Of a stretch of DNA of 33,611 nt, positions 8,671 through 16,043 are shown piece after piece. The notes under the pieces are model-generated. The model did no database searches, was not told the DNA's origin, and saw only the letters and a list, made by a program, of their open reading frames with translations. This stretch comes from a virus. The position numbers were made by a program, and so were the translations under genes. The stretch is taken from the IMG/VR virus record IMGVR_UViG_3300009124_000053, positions 1-33,611 of that record; one strand, written 5' to 3'. Numbering within the stretch: the first letter of the stretch is position 1; every line of letters starts with the position of its first letter.

Positions 8671-10083
8671 ATGTTTAACGCAGAACATCTCCAGGAAAAG
8701 TGGTCACCTGTTCTGAATAACGAAGCAGCTGCTCCTATTGCAGACCGTTATAAGAAAGCAGTGACCTCGGTCCTCCTGGAAAACCAAGAGCGTTTCCTAC
8801 GCGAAGAGCGTGGAATGCTAAACGAAGTAGCAGTCAACTCACTTGGCGCTGGCACAGTTCAACCTCCAGGTTCAGCACTGGGTTCAGCTAACACTGGTGG
8901 TCTTGCTGGTTTCGACCCCGTTCTGATCAGCCTCGTTCGTCGTGCAATGCCTAACCTGATGGCATACGACGTTTGTGGCGTTCAGCCCATGAGCGGTCCT
9001 ACTGGACTCATCTTTGCAATGCGTTCACGCTACGAGAACCAAGGCGGCGAAGAGGCACTCTTCAACGAACCTGACACTGGTTTCACCGCAGGTCTCGATG
9101 CAAACGCAGGCGACTATGTTCCCCGCACTGGCGCTGGTGTTGGTGGCGATTCTGAAGGCAACAACCCTGCACTTCTAAACGATGCAGCACCTGCTGCTAA
9201 CGCATATGAAGTTAAGCAAGGTTTCCCACGCGAAGATCTTGAGCAAGCTGGCGATGCTGGCAAGCTGTTCCGCGAGATGTCATTCAGCATTGAGAAGACT
9301 TCTGTGACTGCTAAGTCCAGAGCTCTCAAAGCAGAATACACCCTGGAACTGGCACAAGACCTCAAGGCAATCCATGGTCTTGATGCTGAGCAAGAACTCG
9401 CTAACATCCTGTCCAGCGAAGTTCTCGCAGAAATCAACCGTGAAGTTGTTCGTCGCGTTTACAGCGTTGCTAAGAAAGGCGCTGCTAACAACGTTGCTAA
9501 CCAAGGCATCTTTGACCTCGACGTTGACTCCAACGGTCGTTGGTCTGTTGAGAAGTTCAAGGGTCTTCTTTTCCAAATCGAGCGTGATTGCAACGCAATT
9601 GCACAAGAGACTCGTAGAGGAAAGGGCAACTTCCTGATCTGCTCTGCTGACGTTGCTTCGGCACTGGCAATGGCAGGCGTTCTCGACTACAGCAGCGGTC
9701 TGTCTGGTGCTGGTGGTCCTGCAATCGGCACTGTCGATGACACTGGCAACCTCGCAGTTGGCACCATCAACGGTCGCATCAAGGTCTATGTTGATCCTTA
9801 TGCTGCTAACCTCAGCGACAAGCACTACTATGTCGTTGGTTATAAGGGTACTTCTCCTTATGACGCAGGTCTGTTCTATTGCCCATATGTTCCCCTGCAG
9901 ATGGTTCGTTCTATCGATCCTAACAACTTCCAACCCAAGATTGGATTCAAGACCCGCTACGGCATGGTCTCCAACCCATTCGTTACCACGAACGGTCTTT
10001 ACAACGGCACTCCCGATGGCGAGACCCTCACCGCGAATGCAAACATGTACTACAGAAGAGTCCAGGTCACCAACCTCATGTGA
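8671..10083 (+). CDS. 23: Major capsid protein gp23
   Basis: Hexamer-forming HK97-fold shell protein. The 470-residue length fits cyanophage gp23 and is shorter than T4 (521). Conserved parts include F-D-P-V-L-I-S-L-V-R-R-A-M-P-N-L, then P-M-S-G-P-T-G-L-I-F-A-M-R, and the C-terminal G-L-F-Y-C-P-Y-V-P-L with K-I-G-F-K-T-R-Y-G-M. A plausible gp21 maturation site is L50-N51-E52, which would remove the charged N-terminus. Codon choice is biased to C-ending codons, consistent with very high expression. A strong terminator follows 24 bases after the stop. Confidence 0.97.
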   Translation: MFNAEHLQEKWSPVLNNEAAAPIADRYKKAVTSVLLENQERFLREERGMLNEVAVNSLGAGTVQPPGSALGSANTGGLAGFDPVLISLVRRAMPNLMAYDVCGVQPMSGPTGLIFAMRSRYENQGGEEALFNEPDTGFTAGLDANAGDYVPRTGAGVGGDSEGNNPALLNDAAPAANAYEVKQGFPREDLEQAGDAGKLFREMSFSIEKTSVTAKSRALKAEYTLELAQDLKAIHGLDAEQELANILSSEVLAEINREVVRRVYSVAKKGAANNVANQGIFDLDVDSNGRWSVEKFKGLLFQIERDCNAIAQETRRGKGNFLICSADVASALAMAGVLDYSSGLSGAGGPAIGTVDDTGNLAVGTINGRIKVYVDPYAANLSDKHYYVVGYKGTSPYDAGLFYCPYVPLQMVRSIDPNNFQPKIGFKTRYGMVSNPFVTTNGLYNGTPDGETLTANANMYYRRVQVTNLM

Positions 10084-10107
10084 TCTGTTTTCAAACAGTG
10101 GTTTCAG

Positions 10108-10132
10108 GAGGGGCAATTGCCCCTCTTTTTTT
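10108..10132 (+). terminator. Rho-independent terminator after gp23
   Basis: GAGGGGC and GCCCCTC form a perfect seven-pair GC-rich stem around AATT, followed directly by seven T. It ends the virion transcript. Confidence 0.93.
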
Positions 10133-10135
10133 ATG

Positions 10136-10164
10136 TTGACAAATTCTGGTTTGAGGAGTATAAT
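10136..10164 (+). promoter_or_regulatory. Perfect sigma70-type promoter
   Basis: TTGACA at 10136-10141 and TATAAT at 10159-10164 are separated by exactly 17 bases. It begins just after the gp23 terminator and should be read early by host RNA polymerase. Initiation near 10171 gives a leader of about 20 bases for the gene at 10191. Confidence 0.92.
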
Positions 10165-10190
10165 TTGCCTATAGTCAATTCAAATTCAGC

Positions 10191-10460
10191 ATGGCAACCA
10201 ACTACACCATTTGCTCTAACACCGACATCAAACGTCTAAGTTCCCGTGGAGGTTCTACAGGTCTTAAGTATCCATGGTTTGATCCTACTATCAAAGTTGG
10301 AAGTGGATTTTTTATTGAGCGCAGTATTCAAGATATCAATCAAGACAAAGGACGACCTTCAATTCCAACTAAATCTCTGGATCAGTATGGTATTCGATAT
10401 CGAACTTACAAAGGAGAATTCAATGGTCGATATGGTTATTACTGCGAGCGTGTGAAGTGA
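10191..10460 (+). CDS. Unknown small protein, early
   Basis: An 89-residue basic, aromatic-rich protein between its own perfect host-type promoter and its own terminator, so it forms a single-gene early transcript. It contains Y-P-W-F-D-P-T-I-K-V-G-S-G-F-F-I, a later G-I-R-Y-R-T-Y segment and a tyrosine-rich end (G-R-Y-G-Y-Y-C-E-R-V-K). The pattern resembles short beta-rich phage proteins with a K-V-G-x-S/G-F-F core, some with suspected DNA-binding roles, but I do not recognise the family. Isolated early transcription suggests a host-takeover function; that is inference. Confidence 0.85.
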   Translation: MATNYTICSNTDIKRLSSRGGSTGLKYPWFDPTIKVGSGFFIERSIQDINQDKGRPSIPTKSLDQYGIRYRTYKGEFNGRYGYYCERVK

Positions 10461-10468
10461 AATGTCAG

Positions 10469-10495
10469 GAGGTCCCAACAGGGACCTCTTTTTTT
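10469..10495 (+). terminator. Rho-independent terminator
   Basis: GAGGTCCC and GGGACCTC form a perfect eight-pair stem with an AACA loop, followed by seven T. It ends the one-gene transcript starting at about 10171. Confidence 0.93.
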
Positions 10496-10524
10496 ATAGA
10501 TACTAAGTATGATTACATAGTCCA

Positions 10525-10689
10525 ATGGCAACTGGTAGCGTGACTAAAACTGATTTACTCGCAAGAGTTTATAAACTAAAATCAGAACTTTATAACGGTT
10601 CGCAACAAGACAAAAATGGAGAGTGGCACGATGGTGCTCATGATGCCTATAATAGAATTTTAGAAATCCTCAACGAATATTCCCGATGA
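10525..10689 (+). CDS. Unknown 54-residue protein
   Basis: The ATG-initiated frame reads M-A-T-G-S-V-T-K-T-D-L-L-A-R-V-Y-K-L-K and ends N-R-I-L-E-I-L-N-E-Y-S-R. It is predicted to be two helices joined by a turn containing N-G-E-W-H-D-G-A-H-D. The stop overlaps the next ATG by four bases (ATGA), which supports the frame. No clear promoter lies in the short gap after the terminator at 10495. Function not recognised. Confidence 0.7.
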   Translation: MATGSVTKTDLLARVYKLKSELYNGSQQDKNGEWHDGAHDAYNRILEILNEYSR

Positions 10690-10823
10690 AAGACCTGGAC
10701 TTCTTAGACGATTTGTTACCAGATCCCGATGAGAAAGTTCTTCGTGAGCGTTGTGCTAAGATGAAGAACGATTTGCTGATGGAAGAACCTTGCCCTTTGT
10801 ATGAACCAAATGATGACGAATGA
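10686..10823 (+). CDS. Unknown 45-residue acidic protein
   Basis: A short, very acidic frame starting M-K-D-L-D-F-L-D-D-L-L-P-D-P-D-E and ending E-P-N-D-D-E, coupled to the previous gene by an ATGA overlap. The composition is like the small acidic proteins common in cyanophages. It overlaps the possible starts of the next gene. No domain is visible and the function is not recognised. Confidence 0.6.
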   Translation: MKDLDFLDDLLPDPDEKVLRERCAKMKNDLLMEEPCPLYEPNDDE

Positions 10824-11046
10824 TTGGCGCATGAGTGATGATCGATTTGAGTTGCGTAAGTTACTCATGATGGGTTTAATTGCTGAGGGACAATGCTTGT
10901 TCCCTGCTGTATATGAATTTTGTGACTTTGCTATCAGTCAAGGATATGGCGAGTCCTACAAATGCCTCTCAGACACTGATAGAGAAGGTGCTGACAAGTG
11001 GATCAAAGCACGATACGAGGAGTGGGATGCACACCTAAATAGTTAG
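10801..11046 (+). CDS. Unknown small protein
   Basis: Up to 81 residues. Possible starts in frame are 10801, 10810, 10813 and 10831 (M-S-D-D-R-F-E-L); none has a good ribosome site, and 10831 would reduce the overlap with the previous gene to nothing. Conserved-looking segments are L-M-M-G-L-I-A-E-G-Q, then F-C-D-F-A-I-S-Q-G-Y-G-E and D-R-E-G-A-D-K-W-I-K-A-R-Y-E-E-W. It appears to be a helical cytosolic protein of the cyanophage accessory set; no function is assigned. Confidence 0.75.
   Translation: MNQMMTNDWRMSDDRFELRKLLMMGLIAEGQCLFPAVYEFCDFAISQGYGESYKCLSDTDREGADKWIKARYEEWDAHLNS
11034..11041 (+). promoter_or_regulatory. Possible late promoter ahead of the gp3-like gene
   Basis: CCTAAATA matches six of eight positions of the late consensus and lies 26 bases before the tail gene at 11068, where a late promoter would be expected. 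It overlaps the end of the previous frame. Confidence 0.35.
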
Positions 11047-11067
11047 TGCTTGGGAAGCTGACGAATC

Positions 11068-11574
11068 ATGCCTGCATCTTGGTATAAAGAACAACCTACG
11101 AATAGAAACTATCTATCTCCTTTGGGGTTCCAGCTCAAACTGGAACGCTTTGAGGGGGTAGATTTTTTCTGTCAAAGTGCAGGCATTCCTGAGATCAACA
11201 TGCCATTTACTGAAGTTCCTACGCGCTTCAGAAATTTTCCTATCACTCCTGGTGGTGGTGTAACGTATGGAGATCTTACATTGCAGTTCATTGTGGACGA
11301 AGACCTTGTAAACTACAAGAGTGTCCATGATTGGATCAGAAAGAATGGTGGTGCTGAAGAACACTCTCCTGATGAAATTGAATTTTCTGCAGGTCAACTT
11401 CATATCACCACTTCTTCTTTTAATGTTAATCACATTATTGACTTTGAGCGTTTGTTTCCAATCAGTTTGACAGGTCTAACCTTTGATGCTACACAAACTG
11501 ACCAGGAATACTTTACAGCACAGGTTACATTCAAGTATACTAACTACAAGATACGCGACAGCAACTTTAAATGA
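11068..11574 (+). CDS. 3: Tail completion/sheath stabiliser protein, gp3-like
   Basis: A 168-residue tail protein at the place (after gp23, before uvsY) where cyanophages encode gp3, which caps the tail tube and stabilises the sheath. T4 gp3 is 176 residues. The segments F-F-C-Q-S-A-G-I-P, then F-P-I-T-P-G-G-G-V-T-Y-G-D-L, F-I-V-D-E-D-L-V-N-Y and the C-terminal F-T-A-Q-V-T-F-K-Y-T-N-Y follow the layout of the gp19 tail tube protein (S-A-A-L-P, then V-N-D-K-E, then F-T-V-E-F-Q-Y-S-Y-W), so it shares the tube fold. Synteny points to gp3; a baseplate tube cap such as gp54 or gp48 is the alternative. It overlaps uvsY by ATGA. Confidence 0.72.
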   Translation: MPASWYKEQPTNRNYLSPLGFQLKLERFEGVDFFCQSAGIPEINMPFTEVPTRFRNFPITPGGGVTYGDLTLQFIVDEDLVNYKSVHDWIRKNGGAEEHSPDEIEFSAGQLHITTSSFNVNHIIDFERLFPISLTGLTFDATQTDQEYFTAQVTFKYTNYKIRDSNFK

Positions 11575-12044
11575 ATTTTGATAAACTACATCAACGCTTT
11601 GAAAAAATCAAAAACGAATGGGCAAGTGATAGTCATGTAGAACATGAATTTAAGAACAAACAGTATACAACAGATCTTGGACAGATCTCTATGGAGATCC
11701 CCTTCCAACATAATAAATACTTAAACCATTACACGGATCTTTCACAAATCAAAACGTCTCTTGAGTTTGAGGCACGTAAACTCTTAAGAGAGAAGCGCGA
11801 GTATTATGGAGGTGAAGCAGATGCTCGCACTTATGCAGAGAAACCATTTGGTAACAGTATTAAAACTTCAGAAAAGATGAAGGTCTATCTGGAATCAGAT
11901 GACGACCTGATCAACATAGAAGCAAAGATCAAGTTCATTGATCAGATACTGTTTTATCTTGACAACGTTTTGAAAATGATTTCTCAAAGAAATTATCATG
12001 TGAAGAATGCGATTGAATGGGAGAGATTTATTAATGGAAACTAA
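11571..12044 (+). CDS. uvsY: Recombination mediator UvsY
   Basis: Loads UvsX recombinase on single-stranded DNA coated with gp32. The 157-residue protein is a little longer than T4 UvsY (137). It is helical and highly charged, with L-H-Q-R-F-E-K-I-K-N-E-W at the N-terminus and L-D-N-V-L-K-M-I-S-Q-R-N-Y-H-V-K-N-A-I-E-W near the C-terminus, both typical of UvsY. It is followed by uvsW with a TAATG overlap, the usual T4-like pair. Confidence 0.9.
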   Translation: MNFDKLHQRFEKIKNEWASDSHVEHEFKNKQYTTDLGQISMEIPFQHNKYLNHYTDLSQIKTSLEFEARKLLREKREYYGGEADARTYAEKPFGNSIKTSEKMKVYLESDDDLINIEAKIKFIDQILFYLDNVLKMISQRNYHVKNAIEWERFINGN

Positions 12045-13516
12045 TGTCCGACATCGTTGTAAAGAAGAAGAACGAAGTGTATCTGACTCTCAAGTCAGAA
12101 CCACACATTCACCATGAACTATCTGATTATTTTTCATTTGAACTCCCAGAAGCAAAGTTTCTAAAGAAACAACCAAGGTTCAAGTATTGGGATGGGATGA
12201 TTAGACTGTATTCTCCTGGCACAGGAGAGTTGTATGGTGGTCTACTATCTCATCTCAATGAATGGGCAGCAGAGCGCCGTTATAGCGTCTCCTACGAGGA
12301 TAACGACTGGTATGGTCATGTAGAGGAGACAAACGATTTCGTCTCTCCTGGGGGCGTTAAGGTGTTCATGGATGGCATTACCAGAGATGGTATTACTCCA
12401 CGCACTTACCAATACGATACTGTTCATCGCGCACTTAAAGACAACCGTGGTCTGTTCCTGTCTCCGACAGGTTCAGGAAAGTCGCTGATGATTTATAGTA
12501 TTGTAAGATATTATGTTGCAACCAAGAAGAAGATTCTCATCGTGGTTCCTACAACTTCTCTTGTGCAACAGATGCTAAAAGATTTTAAAGACTATGGATG
12601 GTCTGCCGACGACTACTGTCATACAATATATTCGGGCAAAGATAAGAATACTGACAAACCAGTTATCATCTCCACATGGCAGTCCATCTACAAATTCCCA
12701 AAGAGATACTTTGATGACATTGATTGTGTTATCGGAGATGAGGCACACTTATTTAAGTCGAAGTCCCTCACAGGAATCATGACTAAGTTGCACAATGCCA
12801 AGTATCGTTTCGGATTCACTGGCACCCTTGATGGTAGCAAGACTCACAAGTGGGTGCTGGAAGGATTGTTTGGTAAGTGTGAGAAAGTAACTAAGACTGA
12901 TGATCTGATCAAGCAAGGATACTTGTCTAACTTCAGAATCAAGATCCTTATGTGTAAGCATGAGTATCAATACTTTGAGGACTACCATGCAGAGATGGAG
13001 TATCTCGTCACATGCCAAAAAAGAAACAACCTCATCAAAAATCTGGTTGCAGATATTGAAGGCAATACATTGGTTCTATTCAACTATGTGGAGAAGCATG
13101 GTGAACCATTATACGAAATGATAAATAACGTTGTAGGGGACGATAGAAAAGTATTCTTCGTCCATGGTTCAGTCGATGTTGATGACCGAGAGGAAGTCAG
13201 ACAGATTGCTGAGAAAGAAAACAATGCTGTGATCATTGCATCTTATGGCACTTTCTCCACAGGTATTAACATCAAACGACTGCATAACATTATCTTCGCA
13301 TCACCTTCCAAGTCCAGAGTTCGTAATCTTCAATCAATCGGTAGAGTCCTGAGGAAGGGAGAAGGGAAAGACATTGCAACTCTATACGATATTGCTGATG
13401 ACATCTCTAATGAAAAAAGATCTAACTACACATTAAGACACTTATACGAACGAGTGAAGATCTATCAAGAAGAGAATTTCAAATATGAAAAAGTAAAAGT
13501 AGATCTAAGAAAATAA
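12044..13516 (+). CDS. uvsW: RNA-DNA/DNA helicase UvsW
   Basis: Superfamily 2 helicase that unwinds R-loops and branched DNA and moves the phage from origin-driven to recombination-driven replication. The 490 residues hold an N-terminal DNA-binding domain (about 1-110), Walker A P-T-G-S-G-K-S at 141-147, DEAH box at 232-235, motif III-like G-F-T-G-T-L near 257-262, and motif VI Q-S-I-G-R-V-L-R near 430. It begins in a TAATG overlap with uvsY and ends immediately before the next ATG, so the three genes are probably translated from one message. Confidence 0.95.
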   Translation: MSDIVVKKKNEVYLTLKSEPHIHHELSDYFSFELPEAKFLKKQPRFKYWDGMIRLYSPGTGELYGGLLSHLNEWAAERRYSVSYEDNDWYGHVEETNDFVSPGGVKVFMDGITRDGITPRTYQYDTVHRALKDNRGLFLSPTGSGKSLMIYSIVRYYVATKKKILIVVPTTSLVQQMLKDFKDYGWSADDYCHTIYSGKDKNTDKPVIISTWQSIYKFPKRYFDDIDCVIGDEAHLFKSKSLTGIMTKLHNAKYRFGFTGTLDGSKTHKWVLEGLFGKCEKVTKTDDLIKQGYLSNFRIKILMCKHEYQYFEDYHAEMEYLVTCQKRNNLIKNLVADIEGNTLVLFNYVEKHGEPLYEMINNVVGDDRKVFFVHGSVDVDDREEVRQIAEKENNAVIIASYGTFSTGINIKRLHNIIFASPSKSRVRNLQSIGRVLRKGEGKDIATLYDIADDISNEKRSNYTLRHLYERVKIYQEENFKYEKVKVDLRK

Positions 13517-13912
13517 ATGGAAGAAGAATTCTATTCAAGTATTAAATTGAGATCAGGAGAAGAGATCCTTGCTAAGGTTTCATATCTTAGAGAAGAGGAC
13601 TCTCTCCTTATTGAGAAACCACTACTGGTTGAGACTCATAATAGTAAAAAGAATGGTAAGTCAGTATCTGGATTCATTCTTAAAGAATGGATGAAAGCAA
13701 CATACGAAGAGATGTTCATCATTAGGATGGAACAAGTTATCACGATGACAGAACTTGATGAAAAGATTAAAAACTTTTACTTAGGTAATCTTGATGAAGA
13801 TAACTTTAATGGTGATACAAATATCAAACCAAGTAAGTTAAAGAATAATGGTTACATTGGTTCTGTAGAAGAAGTCAAGAAGAATCTTGAATCTCTATTT
13901 AAAAGAAGCTAA
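13517..13912 (+). CDS. Small Sm-like protein, paralogue of the 27202 and 27660 products
   Basis: A 131-residue protein whose first 90 residues look like a small Sm-type beta barrel: I-K-L-R-S-G-E-E-I-L-A-K-V, then D-S-L-L-I-E-K-P-L-L-V, then F-I-L-K-E-W, then M-F-I-I-R-M-E-Q-V-I-T-M. The ending E-L-D-E-K-I-K-N-F-Y parallels the two proteins at 27202 and 27660. The C-terminal 40 residues are Asn/Lys/Glu-rich. The ATG directly follows the uvsW stop. Sm-like barrels often bind RNA, so a role in phage or host RNA handling is possible, but no function has been assigned that I know of. Confidence 0.8.
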   Translation: MEEEFYSSIKLRSGEEILAKVSYLREEDSLLIEKPLLVETHNSKKNGKSVSGFILKEWMKATYEEMFIIRMEQVITMTELDEKIKNFYLGNLDEDNFNGDTNIKPSKLKNNGYIGSVEEVKKNLESLFKRS

Positions 13913-13970
13913 TAGATACTATAACCTTTGAACCCTTAACAGAGTTATTCTACTGAGTTTCTGAGGATCT

Positions 13971-13983
13971 GTCAAGCCTTGAC
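13971..13983 (+). repeat. Inverted repeat over the -35 box of the gp55 promoter
   Basis: GTCAAG and CTTGAC are separated by one C, a perfect 6-1-6 inverted repeat. Its right half contributes TTGAC of the -35 box. It could be an operator or chance. Confidence 0.5.
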
Positions 13984-14007
13984 ACTAAACCGAGAATCAA
14001 CTATAAT
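13979..14007 (+). promoter_or_regulatory. Perfect sigma70-type promoter for gp55
   Basis: TTGACA at 13979-13984 and TATAAT at 14002-14007 with a 17-base spacer. Transcription should begin near 14014, which decides the gp55 start: the TTG at 14011 would lie upstream of or at the first transcribed base, so ATG 14029 is used. Confidence 0.92.
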
Positions 14008-14028
14008 GTTTTGAGAATCAAACAGTGT

Positions 14029-14523
14029 ATGGCAAGAACCAAAAACAAAGAGTATTACGTTAACAACAAAGAGTTTCTTGCTGCCATCACTGAGTATCGC
14101 AGCAAAGTTCAACGTGCAAAGGAGTTGGGCAAACCACGACCAAGAGTTACCAACTACCTGGGAGAATGCTTCTTGAAGATTGCTACGCACTTGTCATACA
14201 AACCAAACTTTGTCAACTACATGTTCCGTGAGGACATGATCTGTGATGGGATTGAAAATTGTCTGCAATACATTGACAACTTTGATCCCGAGAAATCTTC
14301 TAATCCTTTTGCTTACTTCACTCAGATTATCTACTACGCTTTTCTTCGTCGCATTCAGAAAGAGAAGAAGCAGTTAGAGATCAAGAGTAAGATTATTGAA
14401 AAGTCTGGTTACCAGGAAGTAATGTATACCGAAAAGTTTGAAGGTGACATGGCAGGAATGAATATGTCATACTCAGATATGGGTAGCATCAAAGAAAACA
14501 TTGAAACAAGAATGAACCGATGA
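14029..14523 (+). CDS. 55: Late transcription sigma factor gp55
   Basis: Small sigma factor that directs host RNA polymerase to the TATAAATA-type late promoters, working with the gp45 sliding clamp. With ATG 14029 it has 164 residues (T4 gp55: 185). The region 2-like core is visible as L-Q-Y-I-D-N-F-D-P-E-K, then N-P-F-A-Y-F-T-Q-I-I-Y-Y-A-F-L-R-R-I, followed by a basic stretch Q-K-E-K-K-Q. The frame is open to TTG 14011, but the promoter -10 box at 14002-14007 rules that start out. There is no good ribosome site in the short leader. The stop overlaps the next gene by ATGA. Confidence 0.95.
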   Translation: MARTKNKEYYVNNKEFLAAITEYRSKVQRAKELGKPRPRVTNYLGECFLKIATHLSYKPNFVNYMFREDMICDGIENCLQYIDNFDPEKSSNPFAYFTQIIYYAFLRRIQKEKKQLEIKSKIIEKSGYQEVMYTEKFEGDMAGMNMSYSDMGSIKENIETRMNR

Positions 14524-14747
14524 AACTACTAACAGTTGAAGATTATGAAAAGGCAGGAGAACACTTCTGGCCAAAATATCAATATGTTTCAGAACAGATG
14601 GGCAGCAACGCAAAAGTTGAAGACATCTTAAAAGTTATGGAAGCAATTGGTGGAGTTGCACTAAAATTAGCACTTGAAGAAAAACCTGCCCCCTTTGGAT
14701 TTAATAAAAATGGAAACGACGGAACAGAAAAAATCGAAACTGAGTGA
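14520..14747 (+). CDS. Unknown 75-residue protein downstream of gp55
   Basis: Begins M-K-L-L-T-V-E-D-Y-E-K-A-G-E-H-F-W-P-K-Y and is mostly helical, with V-E-D-I-L-K-V-M-E-A-I-G-G-V-A-L-K-L in the middle and a polar tail. Translation is coupled to gp55 by ATGA. Co-transcription with gp55 and the gp47/46 nuclease makes it an early/middle gene. Function not recognised. Confidence 0.8.
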   Translation: MKLLTVEDYEKAGEHFWPKYQYVSEQMGSNAKVEDILKVMEAIGGVALKLALEEKPAPFGFNKNGNDGTEKIETE

Positions 14748-15003
14748 CTCATTTGGTGGCACAGTAGAGAAAAATATTCCTGAAGATGTTGAGTGGATTG
14801 ACGATGCTTTCTACATTATGAAAACACGTTTCGGTCTTTTTACATCTGTCTTAAAAGAACCATTGGGTCAACACTTTATTACAGGTGGAACTGAAGATGG
14901 AGTTCTTCAAGTAACACGATGGCATTTGAAATGTCTTCAAGATGGTAGTCTTGACGAACATACTAGAGTTGTAAACAGTGGAGTTGTTGGAGGTAAACTT
15001 TGA
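14710..15003 (+). CDS. Unknown 97-residue protein upstream of gp47
   Basis: Starts best at ATG 14710 (M-E-T-T-E-Q-K-K-S-K-L); a TTG at 14674 is open in frame but would enlarge the overlap with the previous gene from 38 to 74 bases. The central part is beta-rich: D-D-A-F-Y-I-M-K-T-R-F-G-L-F, then G-Q-H-F-I-T-G-G-T-E-D-G-V-L, then T-R-W-H-L-K-C-L-Q. The end carries a strong GGAGG ribosome site that serves gp47. Function not recognised. Confidence 0.78.
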   Translation: METTEQKKSKLSDSFGGTVEKNIPEDVEWIDDAFYIMKTRFGLFTSVLKEPLGQHFITGGTEDGVLQVTRWHLKCLQDGSLDEHTRVVNSGVVGGKL

Positions 15004-16043
15004 AGGTTGCACTTATTACTGACCAGCATTTGGATGGTCGCAAGGGTAACCTTGCATTCTGGAATTTCTTTCAGAAGTTCTATGACAATGTATTCTTTCC
15101 AACCCTTGAGGAAAAAGGAGTCACTACTATCATTGACTTAGGTGACACGTTTGATAACCGAAAGTCAATGGACTACAATACTTTTCATCGAGTAAAGAGT
15201 TGCTACTTTGACAAACTCAAAGATTACAAAGTGCATATGCTTCTTGGCAATCATTGCACTTATTACAAGAATACCAATCGCGTCAACTCACCTGAACTCC
15301 TATTGGAGCAGTATTCAAACATCAGCATTTATGCTACACCAAAGCATATTAAATTAGGAAGCAAAAAGTTTCTGATGTTGCCTTGGATCAACAAGGAGAA
15401 CTATGATAATGTTTTGAATCTACTTGAAACAAGCGAAGCAGATATTTGTTGTGGTCACTTAGAACTTAATGGGTTTGAAGTAACTCCTGGCATGAAGATG
15501 GACCACGGCATGGATGCTGGTTTGTTCCACCGTTTCAAACGTGTGTGGTCTGGACACTTCCATCATAAGTCTAAGAAGGGAAACGTTCAGTATCTCGGCA
15601 ACCCCTATCAGATGTATTGGAATGATTATAAAGACACTCGCGGATTCCATATCTACGATACTGAAAGTGATAAACTTGAGTATATCCCAAATCCCTATGA
15701 AATCTTCGACAAGATCTTTTATGACGACACCAGTGTGGACTACAACAAACAAGATGTGTCTGGTTATAAAGACAAGTTCGTTAAAGTCATCGTGGAACAA
15801 AAACAAGACTACCACATGTTTGAAACATTGGTTGATCGTCTTTACAACGTAGGTGCTCATGATGTCAAGATTGCTGAGACTCTTCTGGAAGATGATCTGA
15901 CTGATGCTGATGAGAACTTAGAGGTTAAAGACACCATGACTTTATTGAATGAGTATATTGACGAGGTAGAGATGTCCGTCAATAAAACTGAACTCAAAGG
16001 ATTAATGAAATCTCTATATATTGAAAGCTGCGAAGTAGCATGA
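15000..16043 (+). CDS. 47: Recombination nuclease subunit gp47 (SbcD/Mre11-like)
   Basis: Metallophosphoesterase nuclease that with gp46 resects DNA ends for recombination-dependent replication and helps degrade host DNA. The 347 residues show the five phosphoesterase motifs: D-Q-H at 8-10, D-L-G-D-T-F-D-N near 44, G-N-H near 80, C-G-H-L-E near 150, and G-H-F-H-H near 181. The start is TTG at 15000, overlapping the previous stop (TTGA). It is preceded six bases upstream by GGAGG at 14989-14993, and no ATG lies before the first catalytic motif, so a TTG start is well supported. Confidence 0.95.
   Translation: MKVALITDQHLDGRKGNLAFWNFFQKFYDNVFFPTLEEKGVTTIIDLGDTFDNRKSMDYNTFHRVKSCYFDKLKDYKVHMLLGNHCTYYKNTNRVNSPELLLEQYSNISIYATPKHIKLGSKKFLMLPWINKENYDNVLNLLETSEADICCGHLELNGFEVTPGMKMDHGMDAGLFHRFKRVWSGHFHHKSKKGNVQYLGNPYQMYWNDYKDTRGFHIYDTESDKLEYIPNPYEIFDKIFYDDTSVDYNKQDVSGYKDKFVKVIVEQKQDYHMFETLVDRLYNVGAHDVKIAETLLEDDLTDADENLEVKDTMTLLNEYIDEVEMSVNKTELKGLMKSLYIESCEVA

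Noticed and set aside
9280-10116. Long minus-strand open frame opposite gp23
   Set aside because: An antisense shadow of strongly codon-biased gp23, with no ribosome site or recognisable protein.
11712-11719. AATAAATA inside uvsY
   Set aside because: Internal to a coding region with no gene start nearby; likely chance.
14011-14013. TTG at 14011 as the gp55 start
   Set aside because: It lies only four bases after the -10 box and would not be inside the transcript.
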